Source: Cylindrotheca closterium (lineage: Eukaryota > Bacillariophyta > Bacillariophyceae > Bacillariales > Bacillariaceae). From it: a DNA stretch of 10,157 nucleotides. The position numbers and the translations under genes are program-made. This document shows positions 6,691 through 10,157 of the stretch, piece after piece. Where the stretch lies: NCBI GenBank assembly GCA_933822405.4, contig CAKOGP040001886.1:4616-14772 (forward strand), in the 5' to 3' direction. Positions within the stretch are counted from its first letter, which is position 1; every line of letters begins with the position of its first letter. A model generated the notes under the pieces. It saw nothing but the letters and a program-made list of their open reading frames with translations, searched no databases and was not told where the DNA came from.

Positions 6691-6929
6691 CCCCGTGTGA
6701 AAACAGTTTTCAGTTTTACCGCGTCATCAATAATTAGCGCGCGTTTCACAACCTATAGTCGGGTTTGGCGGTTTCAGTTTTGCTAAATGCCTGGATTTGC
6801 CACACGGTCCTGACAACGCAAAATGCGCGCCCGAAATGTGTCCGTTAACATTTTTGTAGAACGATTTGTTCGTGTAAAATCTTACGTGGGCCGTGTAATT
6901 TGGCTTTAACGCGGGGATGTGTGAGCTTG
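6691..6929. other. no gene seen
   Basis: GC-rich patches (GCGCGC at about 6737 and 6823) and a minisatellite-like CTTTAACGCGGGG at 6904 are all I see. Protein-like sequence begins only at about 6930. Confidence 0.35.
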
Positions 6930-7565
6930 ACATGTGAGTTTGCCACGGGTGGCAACGAAGACCATATGTCTCCAAAATGCCCAGACAGACTGTTACCAAA
7001 GATCCAATGGAAGAATCAGGATCAATATGTCAACTATGGGAAGAAGCTCAATCTTAATCAGATTGGAGCAACTGTTCCACCTACTGTTCCAGCTATAGTT
7101 CCTGGAGCTTCAGCATCCACAAGTGGAGCATCAAGTGTTGCGGGAAGCGTTAACACACCTTTGCGACTTGCTGGTACTCAAATTATGCAAGTTCCTTCTG
7201 GAATGCAGCTCATGCAGATTCCAACTTAAGGTGGCAGCAGTGGTGCTCAAGTGCGCCAAGGATTTGATGCAACTCAAGCTCAAACTCCGCAAGCTGTGAA
7301 AACTGGATACTTTGATACGTCAAATGTCTTTCACAATGCTATCAAGGGAAAGGATGAGAATGGCAATAATGTCTATCTTATCCCATGTCCTGCTGGTACA
7401 ACAAATGTCAAACTTCAAGCCGACTGGCACTATGCTAGTGAAGATGAAGATTTGCCTGATCTTGCTACTGAAGCAGATCGAGGTCTGCAGTTTATTCAAA
7501 ACCGCAGAAAACAAAAGGGCATGGGAGAAGAAGTATGGGCCATTTCACAGCATAACACCGCCTAG
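6930..7565 (+). pseudogene. gag-like zinc-knuckle protein remnant with in-frame stop
   Basis: One frame runs from about 6951 to a TAG at 7563-7565 with one interruption, TAA at 7227-7229. At the start GNEDHMSPKCPDR gives the HX4C half of a CCHC zinc knuckle. The CX2C half is visible just upstream in another frame (TGC CAC GGG TG at 6941-6951), consistent with a loss of two bases near 6950. Zinc knuckles of this form bind nucleic acid and are typical of retrotransposon Gag, though host proteins also have them. Next come a Lys/Asn/Gln segment (WKNQDQYVNYGKKLNLNQ), a Pro/Ala/Ser/Thr-rich linker (7060-7165) and MQVPSGMQLMQIPT before the TAA. After it the same frame continues 112 codons with FDTSNVFHNAIKGKDENGN and DWHYASEDEDLPDL. 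The first ATG in frame is 6966. The TAA is one base from a Gln codon. No protease or reverse transcriptase is seen. Confidence 0.55.
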
Positions 7566-7596
7566 CCTCTTTCCTATAGGTCTAATTTAGCTAGTT

Positions 7597-8420
7597 GACT
7601 GTTGTTGGGTGGTGATACTGGCCCATGTCAGTTTTGCCGAGCGAAAAACCAAAAATGATAGGTAGAAGGGCCACAGAAACGCCTGCGTGGAGGGCGCATT
7701 ACTCAATATAAAACTCGTTCCACACCGTCAGTGTCACCATTAGTATCCCAAGAAGCCATTCGACTGTTGTTGGGTGGTGATACTGGCCCATGTCAGTTTT
7801 GCCGAGCGAAAAACCAAAAATGATAGGTAGAAGGGCCACAGAAACGCCTGCGTGGAGGGCGCATTACTCAATATAAAACTCGTTCCACACCGTCAGTGTC
7901 ACCATTAGTATCCCAAGAAGCCATTCGACTGTTGTTGGGTGGTGATACTGGCCCATGTCAGTTTTGCCGAGCGAAAAACCAAAAATGATAGGTAGAAGGG
8001 CCACAGAAACGCCTGCGTGGAGGGCGCATTACTCAATATAAAACTCGTTCCACACCGTCAGTGTCACCATTAGTATCCCAAGAAGCCATTCGACTGTTGT
8101 TGGGTGGTGATACTGGCCCATGTCAGTTTTGCCGAGCGAAAAACCAAAAATGATAGGTAGAAGGGCCACAGAAACGCCTGCGTGGAGGGCGCATTACTCA
8201 ATATAAAACTCGTTCCACACCGTCAGTGTCACCATTAGTATCCCAAGAAGCCATTCGACTGTTGTTGGGTGGTGATACTGGCCCATGTCAGTTTTGCCGA
8301 GCGAAAAACCAAAAATGATAGGTAGAAGGGCCACAGAAACGCCTGCGTGGAGGGCGCATTACTCAATATAAAACTCGTTCCACACCGTCAGTGTCACCAT
8401 TAGTATCCCAAGAAGCCATT
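7597..8420 (+). repeat. five identical 165-bp tandem repeats
   Basis: Copies begin (GACTGTTGTTGGG) at 7597, 7762, 7927, 8092 and 8257. I compared them base by base and saw no difference, so the array is very young, actively homogenised, or an assembly effect. The period is 55 codons, so each unit repeats the same frame. On the plus strand one frame is open for 53 codons between paired stops TGA TAG (first at 7656-7661) and contains SVSPLVSQEAIRLLLGGDTG and PCQFCRAK. All six frames contain a stop in each unit, so no long protein is encoded. Each unit also has an AATATAAAAC TATA-like box (first at 7706) and, on the minus strand, ATTTTTGG resembling an Sm site, either of which may be chance. I find no match to 5S, snRNA or spliced-leader genes. 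Confidence 0.95.
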
Positions 8421-8537
8421 AGGCTGTTTTTTGTATGCCACTTGAGACCTTTTGGTTCTTTTACTGGAACTACAGCTGTAACTATAGATTCTGGTATTTT
8501 TCTACATGAGCCAAAATTGGTTCCACCGTCACCCTAA
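8403..8537 (+). other. diverged continuation of the array reading frame
   Basis: After the last perfect copy the frame used in the repeat stays open to TAA at 8535-8537. The junction ATT AGG CTG still encodes Ile-Arg-Leu as does ATT CGA CTG in the repeat. It continues FFVCHLRPFGSF and TAVTIDSGIFLHEPKLVPP. A DSG triad occurs, as in retroelement aspartic proteases, but the surrounding residues do not support that call. It may be the original single-copy sequence next to the expansion. Confidence 0.3.
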
Positions 8538-8848
8538 TTGTTGGTGTCAGTGGCCTCATGTAGTCCCTTTTGCTGTTAACACTGTTTATGAGATCTTTTT
8601 GCCGTTGGTTTGGGCTGTAAACCCATGTGGGTTCTCCAAAGTGGTGGTGGTGGATTGAAATGCAGTGGGTAAATGGAGCAGGCATTGGTGTTGTGTAGAA
8701 GAGGGCTTATGGTAAGTACAATAGGATAGAGGGCTTCATTGTGATAGTATTGAAGAAGGACACCACATGGGATGAACATTGCATATCTATTTTGTGGTGG
8801 GGATTTATTGTTGCGAGGAGTCTCGCATGCAAGTTCTATAATATTTGG
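8538..8848. other. uncertain minus-strand frames; one hairpin
   Basis: Two overlapping minus-strand frames, 8482-8685 (67 codons, ending HVEKYQNL) and 8576-8854 (92 codons, with PPPPLWRTHM), cover this stretch. Neither shows a motif. GTGGTGGTGGTGGATTG at 8642 is a simple GTG repeat related to TTGGTGGTGGATTG at about 9105. I see no firm gene. Confidence 0.3.
8812..8827. other. small perfect hairpin TGCGAG/CTCGCA
   Basis: Six-base arms at 8812-8817 and 8822-8827 around a four-base loop. The string TGCGAGGAG also forms the left side of a second hairpin at 9938-9956, so it may be a shared element. Confidence 0.6.
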
Positions 8849-9085
8849 ACACAAAAAGATCGTCCATTGGATGACTGAAGTTCACGAAAAGAAAGGCAGA
8901 AAAATCTTTCAAAGAATCGCAAAATAGGTCGTTCATTGGTACATGCAGACGATACAACACAAAAAGAGTGTCCATTGGGCGAACGAAAAACGAAAAACGA
9001 AAAACGAAAAGAAAGAATAAGCAAGGAAAATCAAAGGATCTTCACAATGCATAGTATGCCAAAATGGGGCGCCCATTGGTACCTA
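8849..9085. repeat. diverged duplication with CCATTGG motifs
   Basis: ACACAAAAAGA followed by GTCCATTGG occurs at 8849-8870 and 8957-8977 (108-base offset). A second motif, CATTGGTAC followed by ATGC or CTATGC, occurs at about 8933 and 9075. The four CATTGG strings are the reverse of CCAAT boxes, so a minus-strand promoter is conceivable; simple duplication is the safer reading. Confidence 0.55.
8983..9010. repeat. four ACGAAAA microsatellite units
   Basis: Four exact seven-base ACGAAAA units head to tail. They cause the lysine/arginine-rich look of the plus-strand frame 8936-9130, which I do not call a gene. Confidence 0.95.
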
Positions 9086-9403
9086 TGCCCATACGATATG
9101 AAAGTGTTGGTGGTGGATTGTAAACCATGATTAGTGCCTACTTCCGAATCTACTTCTGGCCAAGCTTGAGGTTGCACAATCTAATCTAATACTACTAGCC
9201 ATGAATCGTCATAGCTTCCGCACAGAGCTATATCTAACTTACTTGCTATCTTACAAACCTAGCAAAATAATATCTCATTCTGGATCTGCTCCCGGTGGTC
9301 AAACTTGAGTGATCATACTAGCTTTGAATCATCATAACCTACTCACGATGAATCATTAGTTGCTACAAACGAATTAACATGGAAATTACTTGCCATCCTA
9401 CAA
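9086..9403. other. no gene; diverged repeats
   Basis: ACTAGCCATGAATCGTCATAGC at about 9193 resembles ACTAGCTTTGAATCATCATAAC at about 9317 (shown as two 20-odd-base relatives, about 124 bases apart). TTACTTGCTATCTTACAAA at about 9239 resembles TTACTTGCCATCCTACAAA at about 9386 and TTACATGCCATCCCACAAA at about 10010. These are old copies of one repeat family. No coding signal is seen. Confidence 0.45.
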
Positions 9404-9802
9404 ATGAACTCATCTGAGGCCGAACATGGGTGGTCCAATTGGTCAGCGGAGGGTAACTCCAGAAAGGGTTTGAGTCCAATTGGTCAGCGGAGGGTAGTTC
9501 CAGAAAGGGTACTCAAGGTCTGGACGCCATCCGACATTTCGAATCTCAAAAAACACAAGTCCAAATCCAGTGCAAAGTACAAAATACTTCCTCCTTTCCG
9601 TCATGAAATAGGTCACCCACCACATCCAAAATTACCCAGAAACTCAGCACCAAAGGCTCTCAAGGTTCTCCGAAACACACTATGCACTACAACTAGTACA
9701 AAACAAACTAGCAAGTCAAAGTCCTCCCCATGTCTCGTTGCCATTGAACCCTCCTCCATCTCCGTATATCTGTCTCCTGTCTCCTGTCTTGTTGTAGGTT
9801 GA
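9404..9802 (+). CDS. uncertain 132-codon open frame, basic, unknown
   Basis: ATG at 9404, stop at 9800-9802. The product would be basic and serine-rich (LKKHKSKSSAKYKILPPFRH) with a Ser/Thr/Lys middle and a hydrophobic end (SISVYLSPVSCLVVG). A 41-base duplication lies in its first third. As 41 is not a multiple of 3, the two copies are read in different frames, which argues against long-standing coding use. A 125-codon minus frame (9990 down to 9613) overlaps it and ends in a hydrophobic run (LLVCFVLVVVHSVF) plus a Gly/Phe tail. I cannot choose between them, and both may be chance. Confidence 0.2.
   Translation: MNSSEAEHGWSNWSAEGNSRKGLSPIGQRRVVPERVLKVWTPSDISNLKKHKSKSSAKYKILPPFRHEIGHPPHPKLPRNSAPKALKVLRNTLCTTTSTKQTSKSKSSPCLVAIEPSSISVYLSPVSCLVVG
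9433..9509. repeat. 41-bp tandem duplication
   Basis: GTCCAATTGGTCAGCGGAGG starts at 9433 and again at 9474. The copies continue through CCAGAAAGGGT with a few mismatches (GTAACTCC against GTAGTTCC). Confidence 0.95.
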
Positions 9803-9843
9803 TTGCTGTTTACCGACCCGGATGTAGGTTTCCGGAAGGCAAT

Positions 9844-9880
9844 AAGGCACATACCTAGAGAGGTATGTGCTTTTCTTCTT
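9844..9880 (+). terminator. strong hairpin followed by T-rich tract
   Basis: GCACATACCT (9847-9856) and AGGTATGTGC (9861-9870) pair perfectly around AGAG. With a G-T and two A-T pairs the stem reaches 13. TTTTCTTCTT follows at once. It resembles an intrinsic terminator or the 3' end of a small RNA gene, but no transcript upstream is identified, and in a nuclear genome it may only be an inverted repeat. A stem CCTCC/GGAGG lies just downstream at 9882-9893. Confidence 0.4.
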
Positions 9881-9937
9881 CCCTCCGAGGAGGCTTGAAG
9901 TGGGGGGTGTTGTTGTATTGTTTGCAGTGGGGTTGTT

Positions 9938-9956
9938 TTACTGCGAGGAGCAGTAA
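9938..9956. other. hairpin TTACTGC/GCAGTAA
   Basis: Seven-base perfect arms at 9938-9944 and 9950-9956 around GAGGA. A run of eight G follows at 9958-9965. This is the third inverted repeat within 120 bases. Confidence 0.6.
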
Positions 9957-9965
9957 TGGGGGGGG

Positions 9966-10157
9966 AGATAAGGCAATAACAGGCAAACATGAAATGTAAT
10001 ATTTCAGCTTACATGCCATCCCACAAATCAAGGAACAGAGGCTGAACCTCAGCAGATCGTAGCACAAAGGCTACTCTCATGCTTACAGTACCACGTTCCA
10101 ATTAAGTCGTCTACAGAGGATTTAACTCGACCAACATTCGGTAATACTTTGAAATAG
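9966..10157. other. no gene seen
   Basis: Only the repeat-family copy TTACATGCCATCCCACAAA at about 10010 stands out. Confidence 0.4.

Noticed and set aside
7227..7229. TAA reassigned to Gln (ciliate-like code)
   Set aside because: Only one place would benefit, while other frames behave as if TAA, TAG and TGA all interrupt; a decayed gene explains it better.
7597..8420. 165-bp array as CRISPR, 5S rRNA, spliced-leader or U snRNA genes
   Set aside because: There is no repeat/spacer alternation, and no sequence match to the conserved parts of those RNAs; the Sm-like ATTTTTGG alone is too short to count.
8480..8510. DSG triad as a retroelement aspartic protease site
   Set aside because: The neighbouring residues (VTIDSGIFLHEP) lack the usual Ala-Thr/Ser and downstream conserved positions, and no integrase or reverse transcriptase follows.
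8936..9130. 64-codon lysine-rich plus-strand frame
   Set aside because: Its composition comes from the ACGAAAA microsatellite.
9899..9965. G-quadruplex from the G6, G4 and G8 runs
   Set aside because: The runs are separated by 20 or more bases, too far for a typical quadruplex.

Overview
The window looks like an intergenic, transposon-rich stretch of a eukaryotic nuclear genome, probably a protist. A diatom or other stramenopile is my best guess, mainly because a DDE transposase fragment on the minus strand resembles the Harbinger-like family common there. There is no bacterial gene packing: open frames are short and scattered, many lack an ATG, and several sit between good GT-AG splice signals. 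I found no rRNA, tRNA or CRISPR array. Almost all coding calls are fragments or decayed genes, so confidence is deliberately low to moderate.

Layout. 190-405: degenerate 21-bp minisatellite built on TTTGACGC/GCGTCAAA. 604-1033: possible small two-exon gene, plus strand. 1215-1810: minus-strand open region in two overlapping frames, unrecognised. 1830-1990: imperfect 94-bp duplication. 1956-2631: plus-strand exon-like fragments, one (2261-2424) with strong splice signals. 2640-3900: mostly ambiguous, nothing firm. 4127-4866: plus-strand gene or gene remnant with a lysine-rich part, an acidic exon, a 215-bp tandem duplication of exon plus intron, a terminal exon and an AATAAA signal. 4870-5890: no convincing gene. 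5896-6690: decayed DNA transposon, with arrays of an 11-bp GGGAACTTTTA unit in inverted orientation at its two ends and a Harbinger-like transposase C-terminus inside. 6930-7565: gag-like zinc-knuckle pseudogene with an in-frame TAA. 7597-8420: five identical 165-bp tandem copies. 8421-10157: low-complexity repeats, small duplications and hairpins, with two uncertain overlapping open frames at 9404-9990.

The parts do not form a pathway. The two most interesting signals are the exon/intron duplication at 4311-4740, whose intronic stem-loop is better conserved between copies than the coding part, and the identical 165-bp array, whose period is an exact number of codons and keeps the reading frame of the gag-like remnant upstream. 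I did not find convincing evidence of a complete new biological system.
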